A stretch of DNA of 64,000 nucleotides from Asticcacaulis excentricus CB 48 (GCF_000175215.2 NC_014816.1:62001-126000), one strand, 5' to 3'; positions 8,888 through 19,051 are shown, numbered from the stretch's first letter. The notes: a model not told the origin generated them from the letters alone. A program made the numbers and translations.

Positions 8888-10900
8888 GTGATCGCAAATA
8901 GCAACCTTCCGGTCAAAGCTGTGCGATCCTTAAGTAAAACCGTGCGTGCCCTTTTCAGCGTCTCTGCCAATGATCCCGAATTGGCGGTGGCGCAGTTTCG
9001 CGCCTTGTCACGCCAGGTGCCGCTGCTCTATTTCCTGCTGATCGTCAGCTCTCTGGCCGTCAGCTATACCTTTTCTCACCTCGCGCCCCTGTGGCTGTCG
9101 GTATGGCTGCCGGGCACCTTGTGCCTGATCGCGGCTGTGCGTGGGATTCACTGGTGGCGCAAGCGTCACCAGAACGTGACGCCTGACTTTGCCGTCGCTC
9201 AGCTTCGCCGCACTACCAAGATGGCGGCGTTTCTGGCTATTGGCTTTATGAGCTGGGGCTTGAGCCTGCACCCCTATGGGGATGCGCACGCGCAGGGCCA
9301 TGTTATCTTCTACATGGGGATCACGGTCGTTGGCTGCATTTTCTGCCTTATGCACCTGAGATCGGCCGCCATCATGGTGACATTGATCGTCAATGTGCCG
9401 TTTATCCTGTTTTTCGGTCTGTGGGGTGATCAGACCGAACAAGCCATTGCCGTGAATATCGTGCTGGTCAGCATCGCCATTCTGACCATTCTGATGACGC
9501 ATTATCGCGATTTTGCTGATCTGGTGCGTTCGCGTCGCGACCTGATGACTAAGCAGGCCGAAACGCAAGCCCTATCGGACGAAAACTTTCGCATAGCCAA
9601 TCTCGACGCTCTGACCGAACTGCCCAACCGCCGCCGCTTCTTTCACGACCTGGAAAAAGCCTTTGCCGAGGCGCAGGCCGGACGATTGGCCCTGTCTGTT
9701 GGCGTGCTGGATCTCGATGGCTTCAAACCGATCAATGACACCTATGGACATGCCACCGGTGACCGGGTGTTGAGCGAAACCGCGCGTCGGCTTGAGAAGG
9801 CCTGCCTCGGCTTCATAGACGCCAAGGCGGACATCTACCGCCTGGGGGGCGATGAGTTCGGGCTGATCGTACGCGATGCGGCTTGCGAGGAAGCGTTAAG
9901 TGAGGTGGGCCGCCACCTGACGGATGTTGTACGCCTGCCCTTCTCCATCGGCAGCACACACGCCCACATGGCCTGTTCCATTGGCATGGCGACGTGGAGT
10001 AAGACCATACAGTCCGCGGAAATCCTGTTCGAAAATGCCGACTATGCGCTCTATTACGCCAAGCGCAATCTGCGTGGTCAGACCGTCCTGTTCAGCGACA
10101 AACACGCTGCGGAAATCCGTACCCAGACCCAGATAGAGCGCCATCTTCTGTCTGCAGATCTCGAACACGAGCTGATCCAGCTGTTCCAGCCCATCGTCGA
10201 TCTGAAAACCGGTCGCGTGCTGTCTTTCGAGGCTCTGGCTCGCTGGTACAGCCCGCAGTTAGGGCTCGTCGCACCGGATGTGTTTATCCCTGTGGCCGAA
10301 CGTGCCGGCCTGATTGGCGGCGTCACCCGAGTGCTTCTGGAAAAGGCACTGCGTGAGATGCGTAACTGGCCTGAAGAAATCGGTCTGTCGTTCAACCTGT
10401 CGGCCCATGACATCTGCGCGGCCGAAGGGGTGGTGCGACTTGTAGCCATCGTCAATGCGTCCGGTATTGACCCCCGACGCATCGACTTTGAAATCACTGA
10501 AACGGCGATGGCACACGATTTCGTCAAGGCCCGCCAGTCCATGCAGATGCTGAAAACCCTTGGCTGCCACCTGTCGCTGGACGATTTCGGCACCGGCTAT
10601 TCGTCCCTGAGCTATGTCCACCGCCTGCCGCTTGACCGCATTAAGGTCGATCGCAGCTTCGTTACCGATATCGAAAACGACTGCGCCAGCAAGGTGGTGC
10701 GCTCCATGACGGGGCTGTGCAGCGATATGGGGCTGAAATCGATCATCGAAGGCGTCGAAACTCCGGAACAGCTGGGACGTTTGCGCGAAATGGGCTGCGA
10801 CATGGCGCAAGGCTATCTATTCGCTAAGCCGATGCATCCCAGCATGATCGCCGGTTATCTGGCCGACACCAACCGACTTAAAGCCAACCACGCCGTTTAA
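8888..10900 (+). CDS. Membrane GGDEF-EAL protein, cyclic di-GMP metabolism
   Basis: A 670-residue hybrid. Residues ~45-205 form a multi-pass membrane sensor region, followed by a GGDEF domain (LTELPNRRRF, YRLGGDEFGLIV) and an EAL domain (FEALARW, FNLSAHDI, FEITETAM, LDDFGTGYSSLSY, IIEGVETPEQ, QGYLFAKPM). Both catalytic signatures look intact, so it could both make and degrade c-di-GMP. The usual RxxD inhibitory site five residues before GGDEF is absent (AKAD is found instead). The start is a GTG with AAGG directly beside it, so the exact start is uncertain. The 3' end overlaps convergent corA by 23 bp. Confidence 0.92.
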   Translation: MIANSNLPVKAVRSLSKTVRALFSVSANDPELAVAQFRALSRQVPLLYFLLIVSSLAVSYTFSHLAPLWLSVWLPGTLCLIAAVRGIHWWRKRHQNVTPDFAVAQLRRTTKMAAFLAIGFMSWGLSLHPYGDAHAQGHVIFYMGITVVGCIFCLMHLRSAAIMVTLIVNVPFILFFGLWGDQTEQAIAVNIVLVSIAILTILMTHYRDFADLVRSRRDLMTKQAETQALSDENFRIANLDALTELPNRRRFFHDLEKAFAEAQAGRLALSVGVLDLDGFKPINDTYGHATGDRVLSETARRLEKACLGFIDAKADIYRLGGDEFGLIVRDAACEEALSEVGRHLTDVVRLPFSIGSTHAHMACSIGMATWSKTIQSAEILFENADYALYYAKRNLRGQTVLFSDKHAAEIRTQTQIERHLLSADLEHELIQLFQPIVDLKTGRVLSFEALARWYSPQLGLVAPDVFIPVAERAGLIGGVTRVLLEKALREMRNWPEEIGLSFNLSAHDICAAEGVVRLVAIVNASGIDPRRIDFEITETAMAHDFVKARQSMQMLKTLGCHLSLDDFGTGYSSLSYVHRLPLDRIKVDRSFVTDIENDCASKVVRSMTGLCSDMGLKSIIEGVETPEQLGRLREMGCDMAQGYLFAKPMHPSMIAGYLADTNRLKANHAV

Positions 10901-11855
10901 ACACCCAGTAGGGCACGAGCACGGCCACGCCCATCAGACCCAGCGCCAGTGGGTAGCCCAAGGCCCAGTGCAGTTCCGGCATGTGGTCGAAATTCATGCC
11001 GTAAATGCCAGCGACCAGCGCCGGCGGCAGAAAGAAGACCGCCGTGGTCGAAAAGATCTTGCCGATCTGGTTCTGTTCGACATTGATCATTCCAAGCGCG
11101 GCATCAAGCTGAAAGCTGATCTTGTTCGACAGGAAGGTCGTCTGCTCGGCTATGGACTGCGTATCCTTGAGCAGGGTGCCCAATGCGCGGCTATGATCAG
11201 ACTGACCAGCGGGCGTATGGGTACGCAGAAAGCCCGCCACGCGCTGAAGGCTTGATATGCTTTCGTGGATGCGTGAGTTGAGGTCGGCCAGCAAGCCCAA
11301 TGACTGCAGCACACCGTGCATGATGTCCGAGGGCGTCCCCTTCTCGCCTTCAAATCCGCGCGGCGAAAAAATGCGCCGCGACAGGCCGTCCAGACCGGAA
11401 ATCACCTCATCGGAATGGACCACGGTACGCAGCACAATGGCTTCCAGCAATCCCGTCAGGACGTCTACACTCTCCGGAAAGGCCTTTGGCGTCAAAAGCA
11501 AGCGTTCCTGAAGCGCCAGAAAGGGCGGCGGATCGATATCACGCAGCGTAATCAGGAAGTCCGGCGTCAGGATGAAGGTCACCGTTCCGCAGGCGCGCGC
11601 ATAGCGGTCGTCGCTGATGACGGCAGCGGTCATATAGGCGGTACCATCGCGCGTGTACATGCGGTTGAGCGCGTGATTGCGCCAGGTTTCTTCACGCGTC
11701 GGCAGGGCGATATTGAGGTTTTGCGGGAGATGCCGCAGTTCCTCCTCGGTGGGATTGAAAAGGTCGATCCACACCGGTTCGTCCGGGACGTTCTGGTCGG
11801 CCTTCTGCTGGGTTTCCGCGATACGTTCGCCAAGGCGGTGAAATATGGTGATCAT
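10878..11855 (-). CDS. corA: CorA-family magnesium/cobalt transporter
   Basis: Pentameric inner-membrane divalent cation channel, 325 residues. A long cytoplasmic N-terminal domain is followed by two C-terminal transmembrane helices, with the GMN selectivity signature in GIYGMNFDHMPE at the end of the first, and a short basic tail (FKRRGWL). Length and architecture are normal. It lies 29 bp after a chemotaxis receptor gene on the same strand and overlaps the GGDEF-EAL gene tail to tail by 23 bp. Confidence 0.92.
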   Translation of the reverse strand: MITIFHRLGERIAETQQKADQNVPDEPVWIDLFNPTEEELRHLPQNLNIALPTREETWRNHALNRMYTRDGTAYMTAAVISDDRYARACGTVTFILTPDFLITLRDIDPPPFLALQERLLLTPKAFPESVDVLTGLLEAIVLRTVVHSDEVISGLDGLSRRIFSPRGFEGEKGTPSDIMHGVLQSLGLLADLNSRIHESISSLQRVAGFLRTHTPAGQSDHSRALGTLLKDTQSIAEQTTFLSNKISFQLDAALGMINVEQNQIGKIFSTTAVFFLPPALVAGIYGMNFDHMPELHWALGYPLALGLMGVAVLVPYWVFKRRGWL

Positions 11856-11884
11856 GGAATACCCCTGTACTGTCGGCAGCTGCC

Positions 11885-13555
11885 TCAGGCGGCCCGGATT
11901 CCCGAAATGAACTCATGGACGTCTTTGCGTAGACTGTCGGCCTGACGCGACAATTCTCCTGAGGCACCCAGCACCTGTGTGGCGGCCGCCGTGGTTTCTT
12001 CGGTCGCTCGCGAAATGCCCGACATGTTTTGAGCCACCTCGACTGTACTTTGCGACGCCTGCTGCACATTGCGGGCAATCTCCTGTGTCGTGGCGTGCTG
12101 CTCATCGACCGCCGCTGAAATCGCCATAGAGGCTTCGGACATCTGATCCACCGTGCGGCGGATATGATCAATGGCCGCCACCGCCTCGCCGACGACGGAC
12201 TGGATCTCCTGCACCTGGGCTTCGATATCCGCCGATGCTTTAGAGGTCTGCTGAGCCAGGGTCTTGACTTCACTGGCGACCACGGCAAAGCCCCGGCCCG
12301 CCTCGCCAGCACGCGCCGCCTCAATGGTGGCGTTCAGCGCCAGAAGATTGGTCTGGGACGCAACCTGCGTAATCAGGCTGACGAAGTCACCGATGCGCTG
12401 CGCTCCGTCTGACAACTTGTGAATAACCTCTGAGGAGCGCTGCGCTTCAGCGATAGCGCTTTGAGCAATATGCACCGATCCCTGAACCTGCCTGGCGATC
12501 TCCTGCACGGTCGCGGCCATTTCTTCGGTCGCTGCGGCAACGGTCTGCACGTTCATTGAAGCTTCTTCCGAGGCCGATGAGACGACGGTGCTCTGACGCG
12601 TCGTCTCCTCTGCACCGGACGTCAGGCTTTCAGCCGAGGCCTCCAGTTCCGTGGCAGCCACCGAGACAAACTGAATGCTTTCGCGGGTATGGGCATCAAA
12701 GCGCTGGACCAGGTCCTCGATCAGGCGCGCTCGTGCTTCGCGTTGCGCCAAACTGGCTTTTTCTGCCGCTTCAAGCCTTTGCCGCTCAAGACCATTGGAT
12801 TTGAACACCTCAACCGCGCGGGCCATTTCCCCGATTTCGTTGCGCGCCTCACGGGCGGGCACTTCGGTCTGGTATTCGCCCCTGGCCAGACGAGTCATCA
12901 CCGCCGTCAGGCTATTGATCGGCGCGATGACGCGATGACGCACGATCCAGATACCGGCGACACCCAGCGCAAAATTGACCAGAAACGCCGCCCCTAACGC
13001 CCATAGAAGAGTATTTTGTTTTTGCGAGGCCGCATCAAACGATTTTTTGGCCTCGGCAACCTGTAGCTTTACCAGAACATCAAAAGCCGCTGTGACCGGG
13101 TCGATGGAGGGATAAAGCTCGCTCGACACATAGGTTTCGAGCGCCGCCTGATCCTTGCGAAGCATAATATCCCGTAAGCGCGCAATGGAGGCCTTAGCCT
13201 TCTCTTTCTGAGCCTTTGCCGCCTGCGCGAGGGTTTTTTCGTTCGCGTCCATCCATGTCAGCATATAGGCGTCAAAAAGCTGATCCGAACGCGTCAGAGC
13301 TTCGTCCATATTGCGCACGCCGTCATCAAAGCTGACCGTTCCGGCGCGGACCTTGTGCGCATTATCGACAATGAGGACGGCGTAGTTGTCGCTGATACCC
13401 TTAAGCTGTTCCAGCGGGATAACCCGGTCAGCATAGACGGTCTGAAGCCCCTGCCGCCCGGCCTGAGCGATCAGAAACGCCAGTCCACAGCTCAATAGCG
13501 CGCCGATAATCAGCACAGAGATGACGCCCTGCAGGCGCGCACGAAGAGTACGCAT
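11885..13555 (-). CDS. Methyl-accepting chemotaxis protein
   Basis: Transmembrane chemoreceptor of 556 residues. A first membrane helix near residues 10-30, a helical periplasmic ligand region of about 150 residues, a second helix near 185-207, a HAMP domain (VIAPINSLTAVMTRLARGEY) and a long cytoplasmic coiled-coil signalling domain with the conserved tip SLITQVASQTNLLALNATIEAARAGEAGRGFAVVA in outline. No C-terminal CheR-tethering pentapeptide is visible. The ligand is unknown. No other chemotaxis genes lie nearby, so it probably works with proteins encoded elsewhere. Confidence 0.93.
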   Translation of the reverse strand: MRTLRARLQGVISVLIIGALLSCGLAFLIAQAGRQGLQTVYADRVIPLEQLKGISDNYAVLIVDNAHKVRAGTVSFDDGVRNMDEALTRSDQLFDAYMLTWMDANEKTLAQAAKAQKEKAKASIARLRDIMLRKDQAALETYVSSELYPSIDPVTAAFDVLVKLQVAEAKKSFDAASQKQNTLLWALGAAFLVNFALGVAGIWIVRHRVIAPINSLTAVMTRLARGEYQTEVPAREARNEIGEMARAVEVFKSNGLERQRLEAAEKASLAQREARARLIEDLVQRFDAHTRESIQFVSVAATELEASAESLTSGAEETTRQSTVVSSASEEASMNVQTVAAATEEMAATVQEIARQVQGSVHIAQSAIAEAQRSSEVIHKLSDGAQRIGDFVSLITQVASQTNLLALNATIEAARAGEAGRGFAVVASEVKTLAQQTSKASADIEAQVQEIQSVVGEAVAAIDHIRRTVDQMSEASMAISAAVDEQHATTQEIARNVQQASQSTVEVAQNMSGISRATEETTAAATQVLGASGELSRQADSLRKDVHEFISGIRAA

Positions 13556-13725
13556 GGTTTATTCTACCCCAAACACAACCCGCTCTATGGCGGATCATCC
13601 CTTGTAATGGATTTCAGCTATCCAAAGGTGGGGTAAGTTAGTTAATGGATCCCTAAGGCCAACCCTTTACGAGAGCGGCGTTATGGACTGAAACTCTTCG
13701 GCGAAAAAAGGAAGTAGAGGCCGTC

Positions 13726-15252
13726 TCAGGACTGCAAGACCGTGATCCACACCATAACACCCAGTGCCAGCACGGAGGCAATCAGGGCCAAGGTCGAGAC
13801 GGTTCGGCTCTGACGCAGTTCGGATTGCAGGGAAATGAGCGCCCGCCGTTCACGTTCGCGGTCTGCCGTGTCGTCGTCATCCAGCTTCAGCTTATGTACC
13901 AGCTTGTCGATCAGACGTCGCGCTTCGGCCACGGGCGACAGTTCCGACTGGATAAAGTCACGCACCACCGGCCGAGCCGCTTCCCAGATGTCATGTTCCG
14001 GATAGATGCGCCGCGCCACGCCTTCGACACTGACCATGGTCTTTTGCAGCAGGACCAGTTCCGGTCGCAGGTGCATGTCGAACTGCGCCGTGATCTCAAA
14101 CAGTTGCGTAAGAAGCCGTCCCATTGAGACCTCCGTCGCCGCCCGGCCCAGCACCGGCTCCCCTACGGCGCGCAGGGCCTGCGCGAAGGCCTGAACATCG
14201 TGGTGTTTTGGGACGTAGCCTGCCTCAAAGTGGACCTCGGCCACGCGCTTATAGTTACGGCGCAGGAAGCCCCACAGCATTTCAGCAAGATAGAGCCGTT
14301 CCTTGGGCTTCAATCGCCCGACAATGCCGAAATCGATCGCAGTAAGTTTATCGGGCGCCTGCGCAAACAAATTGCCCTCGTGCAGGTCGGCGTGGAACAT
14401 GCCGTGGTTTAGGGCCTGAGACAGGAAGGCGCGGATCAGGTTATCGGCCATGGCCTGGGGCTGTAGTCCCGGCTGGGTCAGGGCTTCGGGACGGCTGAGC
14501 GGTATGCCTTTGGCCCATTCGATGACCAGAACACGCCTGGCAACGTGGTGCCAGACCACTTTGGGGGCCGACATGTAGGGTTCGGCATTGATAATCTGGC
14601 CCAGTTCGTCCGCCGCCGAGGCCTCAAGCCGCAGGTCCAGCTCAAGCAGGAGCGACTGCGCGACCGTGGCGACAAAGGCTTCGGGCTCCAGGCGGCGCGA
14701 GGCAGGTGACAGAAAGGCGATAATTTTGGCCGCCAGCGTCATCATGGCGATGTCATCGGCAATGATCTGCTCGATTCCAGGTCGCAGAATCTTGACCGCC
14801 ACCTGCCGGCCATCTTTCAGTATGGCGCGATGGGCCTGCGCGATGGAGGCAGCCCCAATCACTTCGCCGAATTCAAAGAAGATATCATCGACCGGTTTTT
14901 CCAAGGCCTCTTCGACCAGACGCCGCGCCGTAGCCTTATCAAACGGCGGCAACTGATCCTTCAGGTGACTGAGGTCGCGGATAAAGGCGTCGCCGAAGAT
15001 ATCGCCGCGCGTGGAGAGCACCTGTCCCAACTTAATGAAGGCCGGGCCCAGCTTTTCAAAGGCACGGGCATAGCGCAGCCCCACGCGGTCTTGCGGTCCA
15101 CGACGCGCAAAGAAGAAACGCAAGGCATTGGAAAAGAAACGCGACGGCGGATTGAGCTGATAGCTCAGCTCACGCGGGATCAGCACGTCCTCGCGCATCA
15201 GGACGAACCCGGCCTTGATCAGGCGGAAAAAAGAACCGAACACCGACGCCAA
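13726..15252 (-). CDS. ubiB: UbiB-family ubiquinone biosynthesis atypical kinase/ATPase
   Basis: ADCK/UbiB family protein of 508 residues needed for ubiquinone synthesis. The family-specific KxGQ motif is present (AFIKLGQVLSTRGD), with FHADLHEGNLF and AIDFG for nucleotide and metal binding and an Ala-rich loop region. Two hydrophobic C-terminal helices (about residues 480-506) anchor it to the membrane. It starts 3 bp after the ubiE stop, so the two are co-transcribed, the usual alphaproteobacterial arrangement. Confidence 0.95.
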   Translation of the reverse strand: MASVFGSFFRLIKAGFVLMREDVLIPRELSYQLNPPSRFFSNALRFFFARRGPQDRVGLRYARAFEKLGPAFIKLGQVLSTRGDIFGDAFIRDLSHLKDQLPPFDKATARRLVEEALEKPVDDIFFEFGEVIGAASIAQAHRAILKDGRQVAVKILRPGIEQIIADDIAMMTLAAKIIAFLSPASRRLEPEAFVATVAQSLLLELDLRLEASAADELGQIINAEPYMSAPKVVWHHVARRVLVIEWAKGIPLSRPEALTQPGLQPQAMADNLIRAFLSQALNHGMFHADLHEGNLFAQAPDKLTAIDFGIVGRLKPKERLYLAEMLWGFLRRNYKRVAEVHFEAGYVPKHHDVQAFAQALRAVGEPVLGRAATEVSMGRLLTQLFEITAQFDMHLRPELVLLQKTMVSVEGVARRIYPEHDIWEAARPVVRDFIQSELSPVAEARRLIDKLVHKLKLDDDDTADRERERRALISLQSELRQSRTVSTLALIASVLALGVMVWITVLQS

Positions 15253-15255
15253 GGC

Positions 15256-16035
15256 TTACGCCCAGCCGTAATGCAGGGCGCACACCCCGCCGGTGAAGTT
15301 GGTGTAGCCTGTGCGACGGAAGCCCGCCTTATCCATCATGCCGCGGAAAGTCTCCTGATCGGGAAAGCGTTTGATGCTTTCGACCAGATATTGATAGGAG
15401 TCGCGGTCATTGGCGATCATTTGCCCCATGAAGGGGATGATTTTGAAAGCGTAAAACTCGTAGCTGCTTTCAACAACGCCGGTCGTCGGATGTGAAAACT
15501 CCAGACAGAAGAAGCGACCGCCGGGCTTTAGCACGCGTTTGGCCTCATTGAGTGCTACCTGCACATCAGCGACGTTACGGATACCAAACGAGATGATGTA
15601 GGCATCAACGCTGTTGTCGGGGATGGCGAGATTCATCGCATCGCCAACCGACCAGGTGATTTCCGGCTCAGAACCCTTCTGGATGCCTGCCTCTATCATC
15701 GCCTGATTATAATCGATGATGCGAATCTCCGCGTCCTTGCCGCCCCGGCGGGCCTTGGCAGCGCGCGCCAGCTTAGCCAGACGCCGCGCAATATCGCCCG
15801 TACCGCCGGCACAGTCGATGATCACTTCCCCCGGCTGCGGATTGAGCTTGGCACAGGCCGCATCCTTCCACAGGTGGTGGACGCCCACGGACATGACATC
15901 GTTCATGAGGTCATACTTAGCGGCGACGTTTTTGAAAACGCCGTGGACCAGATTGACCTTTTCCTTAGCCTCCACATCGCGGAAGCCGAAGGTGGACATT
16001 TTGGGGGATTCGGAGGGGGCCGTCTGTTCGCTCAT
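15256..16035 (-). CDS. ubiE: Demethylmenaquinone/2-methoxy-6-polyprenyl-benzoquinol methyltransferase UbiE
   Basis: S-adenosylmethionine-dependent C-methyltransferase of quinone synthesis, 259 residues. It has VAAKYDLMNDVMSVGVHHLWKD in outline near the N-terminus, the SAM-binding loop DCAGGTGDIA, SFGIRNV, and the family tail SYQYLVESIKRFPDQE. Directly upstream of ubiB. The EF-hand gene lies 48 bp further upstream on the same strand and may share the transcript. Confidence 0.96.
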   Translation of the reverse strand: MSEQTAPSESPKMSTFGFRDVEAKEKVNLVHGVFKNVAAKYDLMNDVMSVGVHHLWKDAACAKLNPQPGEVIIDCAGGTGDIARRLAKLARAAKARRGGKDAEIRIIDYNQAMIEAGIQKGSEPEITWSVGDAMNLAIPDNSVDAYIISFGIRNVADVQVALNEAKRVLKPGGRFFCLEFSHPTTGVVESSYEFYAFKIIPFMGQMIANDRDSYQYLVESIKRFPDQETFRGMMDKAGFRRTGYTNFTGGVCALHYGWA

Positions 16036-16083
16036 GCAAGGGTTTTTAGACCAGCCGCGCCGCTTTGGCGATAAGGAAAGTCC

Positions 16084-16455
16084 TTATTTGGATGCCTGCG
16101 TCGTTTTTTCTCGGCCAATGAGAGCCAGAGCGGCCTTGGCACGGTATTCGTCGAACGACACCTTATGATCTTCATTGTCATCATAGAGCGAGATGAAGAA
16201 CTTCGCATCGGCCTTTACCGCCTCGGGGTCATTGCCCGTATGCGGCAGACGTGGGGCCTCATCTTCGGTGATGGAGCCGTCGCGATTGCGGTCAAATTCG
16301 GCAAAGATGCGCTTGATTTCCGCCTCACGCTGCGCAGGCGTCATCTTGTCCGTGCGCTCGGTAAAGTTGGGCTTGTGGTTCGGGTCGATGACGTCCTGCG
16401 CGATCACCGCACCCGGCGCAGAAAGCAGCACCAGCGAAATCAGGGTCGCGCGCAT
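16084..16455 (-). CDS. Exported EF-hand calcium-binding protein
   Basis: A 123-residue protein with an N-terminal signal peptide (LISLVLLSAPGAVIAQ). Two EF-hand loops are visible: DRNRDGSITEDE is canonical, and DDNEDHKVSFDE has His in place of the conserved glycine at loop position 6. It is probably periplasmic. The ATG at 16455 is chosen because GGGAG precedes it and the signal peptide starts there; the open frame extends 11 codons further. Function beyond calcium binding is unknown. Confidence 0.8.
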   Translation of the reverse strand: MRATLISLVLLSAPGAVIAQDVIDPNHKPNFTERTDKMTPAQREAEIKRIFAEFDRNRDGSITEDEAPRLPHTGNDPEAVKADAKFFISLYDDNEDHKVSFDEYRAKAALALIGREKTTQASK

Positions 16456-17361
16456 GAAGGGTCTCCCGGATGGCGTCTCAGCAAACATATGAGTATTTAT
16501 GCTGCCCGTTCAATGGGGCTTCAATACGGCAGGATGACGCCGAAGCGGGTTTCCTTCAAGACGAAGCAAATTTTCACTCACGACCCAAGGACCGCAACCA
16601 CTAATGGGCCGGGAATAGACCTCGCATACAACGTGCTGCCAGACGCGCGGGAAAACCGCCGATGGATCTCCGACACGCTCAAAGCGCTAAGAGATGCCTG
16701 GCAACCCGCCCCGATCAACCCACATCTGAACAGCGATGGGCGCTTCGCCTTCCATATGCAGATCACCCTTATGGCTATTCGCACGGTAGCCCGGACGACG
16801 CGCGCGTTCGATATCTGCGTGATGTGTGTTGTGGCCTCCGCTCAGGCCGTTGTCATAAGTTTATCGAGCGAATAAGATTGGCGAGAGACGCCGCAATTTC
16901 GGGCAGCAAATCATGTCGGAAAGCCGCCGATTTTTGCACTAAGCCAGCGCCAGATCGGTCAGTTCAACCCTAGCTCGGACCTCAATGCCGGAGGTTATCG
17001 GCGCTATAAACCCCGCATGCTGGTCCCGATCCATGTCCGCCTCTATGTCCATTATTTATTTTCTATTTTCTGTCTAATATCATATATTTAATTCCAGAGA
17101 TAAGAACATTCGTTACGCTCAATGTCCGATAAAAAGTCCGCTGCTTTCGCCATCTTTCGCGCCCCTTTGTAAAATCCGGACAACTTGGCATGTCTAAGTG
17201 AGGTGCGCTGAATTCAGCGACTCTTCGACAAAGATTCAACTACTACTGCTGCTGTCAGGCCCATTGGCTTTTTAGAAAAGAAGGCGGTAGTCAAAGTTGG
17301 CCCTCTTCGGGTTCCGCGAGAGCGCAAATAACCCTGTTTTTTCCGCCGCAGCCATCCCTAA
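16456..17361. other. Intergenic stretch without a recognised gene
   Basis: About 900 bp between the EF-hand gene and the IS256 element. Several short overlapping open frames exist (for example 16662-16973 on the plus strand), but none resembles a known protein or has a convincing ribosome site. From 17040 to 17110 it turns AT-rich. In Caulobacter a DNA glycosylase gene (mutM) lies beside ubiE; none is seen here, which may mean that mobile DNA has rearranged this junction. Confidence 0.5.
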
Positions 17362-18792
17362 GGTCGTGTCCCACCGGGTGGTGTAATTGGGTAAGAGCGA
17401 AGCGCTAGGCTCGCGGCCCCATTCAAGGGCCAGGCGAGCCTGAAGCGTCGCGGGTTGGCCATCAGTGATTTTCGGATATGGTTTGGGTTCCTACACTCAT
17501 TCCAGAGACGAAAGAACCACCGATGACCAAAGAGATGATGGCCCTGAAAGGGCTTGTTGAAAAGACCTCCGACAGCGATTTGTTGCGTGAGATGATAGGT
17601 TTTGCCGCCGAGCGCCTGATGGCAATGGAGGTCGGCGCTGTGACCGGCGCGGCTTACCACGAGAAGAGCGGCGAACGTATGGTCCAGCGCAACGGCTATC
17701 GCGATCGGGATTGGGAAACACGCGCCGGCACGGTCGAACTGCGTATTCCGAAACTTCGCAAAGGCAGTTATTTCCCGAGCTTTCTGGAGCCACGGCGCAT
17801 GGCCGAGAAGGCACTGACTGCCGTTATCCAGGAAGCTTACGTTCAGGGCATCTCGACGCGGTCTATCGACGACCTGGTCAAGGCCATGGGCATGAGCGGC
17901 ATCTCGAAAAGCCAGGTCAGCCGCCTTTGTGAGGAAATCGATGAGCGCGTGAAGGCGTTTCTCGATCGTCCGATCGAGGGGGAATGGCCTTATATCTGGA
18001 TCGATGCCACCTACCTGAAAGTTCGCCGTGGGGCCCGGACTGTCTCCGTCGCCGTCATCATCGCTGTGGGCGTCAATACCGACGGCCGCCGGGAGGTTCT
18101 TGGCATGGAGGTCGGCACGTCAGAAGCTGAACCGATCTGGGCAGAGTTCTTACGCAACCTGACCCGTCGTGGTCTGCGCGGCGTCAAGCTGGTCGTCTCC
18201 GATGCACATATCGGGATCAAAGGCGCGGTATCGAAGGTTTTGAACGCCACCTGGCAGCGGTGCCGCGTACACTTCATGCGCAATGTCTGCGCCCATGCAG
18301 GCAAGAGTGGCCGCCGGGTCGTCTCGGCCTTCATCGGTACCGCCTTCGCTCAGGAAACGCCTGAAGCCGCCAGCGCACAATGGCGAAACGTCGCCGATCA
18401 GCTCAGGCCCAAAATGCCAAAGCTGGCAACGATCATGGACGAGGCTGAGCATGACGTCCTGGCCTACATGACCTTCCCAAAGGAGCACCGCATCAAGCTT
18501 CACAGCACAAACCCGATTGAGCGTCTCAATGGCGAAATCAAGCGCCGTTGCGATGTCGTGGGCATCTTCCCGAACGATGATGCCATTATACGCCTCGTTG
18601 GGGCTATCCTGCTGGAGCAGAACGACGAGTGGACGGTTCAACGCGGCCGCTACATCACCCTTGAAACCATCGCACAACTCAGCGATGATCCCGTTCTCAG
18701 CATGCCAGCCGTGGCAAGCTGACGAAAATCCGGACCCGTCCGGAAACCACTGATGCCTAGCGCTCAGTTACACCACGTCACGGGACACGATC
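17362..18792 (+). mobile_element. Complete IS256-family insertion sequence with target duplication
   Basis: A 1431-bp element. Ends read GGTCGTGTCCC and, inverted, GATCGTGTCCC; the imperfect terminal repeats extend about 28 bp and share a second block GTGGTGTAA (17378-17386 and its complement at 18768-18776). The 8-bp direct repeat ATCCCTAA flanks it at 17354-17361 and 18793-18800. An 8-bp duplication is typical of this family. The intact duplication and the full-length transposase suggest a fairly recent insertion. Confidence 0.9.
17523..18722 (+). CDS. IS256-family transposase
   Basis: DDE transposase of 399 residues filling the IS256-family element. Catalytic acids are visible at WIDATYLK (Asp161), VVSDAHIG (Asp227) and the TNPIERLNGEIKRR motif near residue 333 that carries the Glu. 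RCRVHFMRN is the usual CxxH-type insertion motif. No frameshift or stop, so it is probably active. I chose the ATG at 17523; the frame is open to 17478 without a better ribosome site. Confidence 0.95.
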   Translation: MTKEMMALKGLVEKTSDSDLLREMIGFAAERLMAMEVGAVTGAAYHEKSGERMVQRNGYRDRDWETRAGTVELRIPKLRKGSYFPSFLEPRRMAEKALTAVIQEAYVQGISTRSIDDLVKAMGMSGISKSQVSRLCEEIDERVKAFLDRPIEGEWPYIWIDATYLKVRRGARTVSVAVIIAVGVNTDGRREVLGMEVGTSEAEPIWAEFLRNLTRRGLRGVKLVVSDAHIGIKGAVSKVLNATWQRCRVHFMRNVCAHAGKSGRRVVSAFIGTAFAQETPEAASAQWRNVADQLRPKMPKLATIMDEAEHDVLAYMTFPKEHRIKLHSTNPIERLNGEIKRRCDVVGIFPNDDAIIRLVGAILLEQNDEWTVQRGRYITLETIAQLSDDPVLSMPAVAS

Positions 18793-19051
18793 ATCCCTAA
18801 TGATCGTTTCGCACGCCTTCTCATGTATTTTCCGCACGAATTATATTGAGGTCGCACATTTCAATGAACCCTCTTAACCAACTTTGCATCGCTGATGCGG
18901 GTCAACTGGCCGGGCCAGCGACAATTGGCGCCGCGCTCGGAATGAACGGTGGGCCGCGCCTCGCCATCGACCACGGCAGGCTGCCCCACCCCCGACTTCG
19001 AGCTATCTCTTACTGGCTACGGTTGGCGGGCTAGGGGAAGGCTCAAAGACC

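Noticed and set aside
16165..16875. 236-codon plus-strand frame
   Set aside because: Its first half is antisense to the EF-hand gene and the rest has no recognisable motif or ribosome site.
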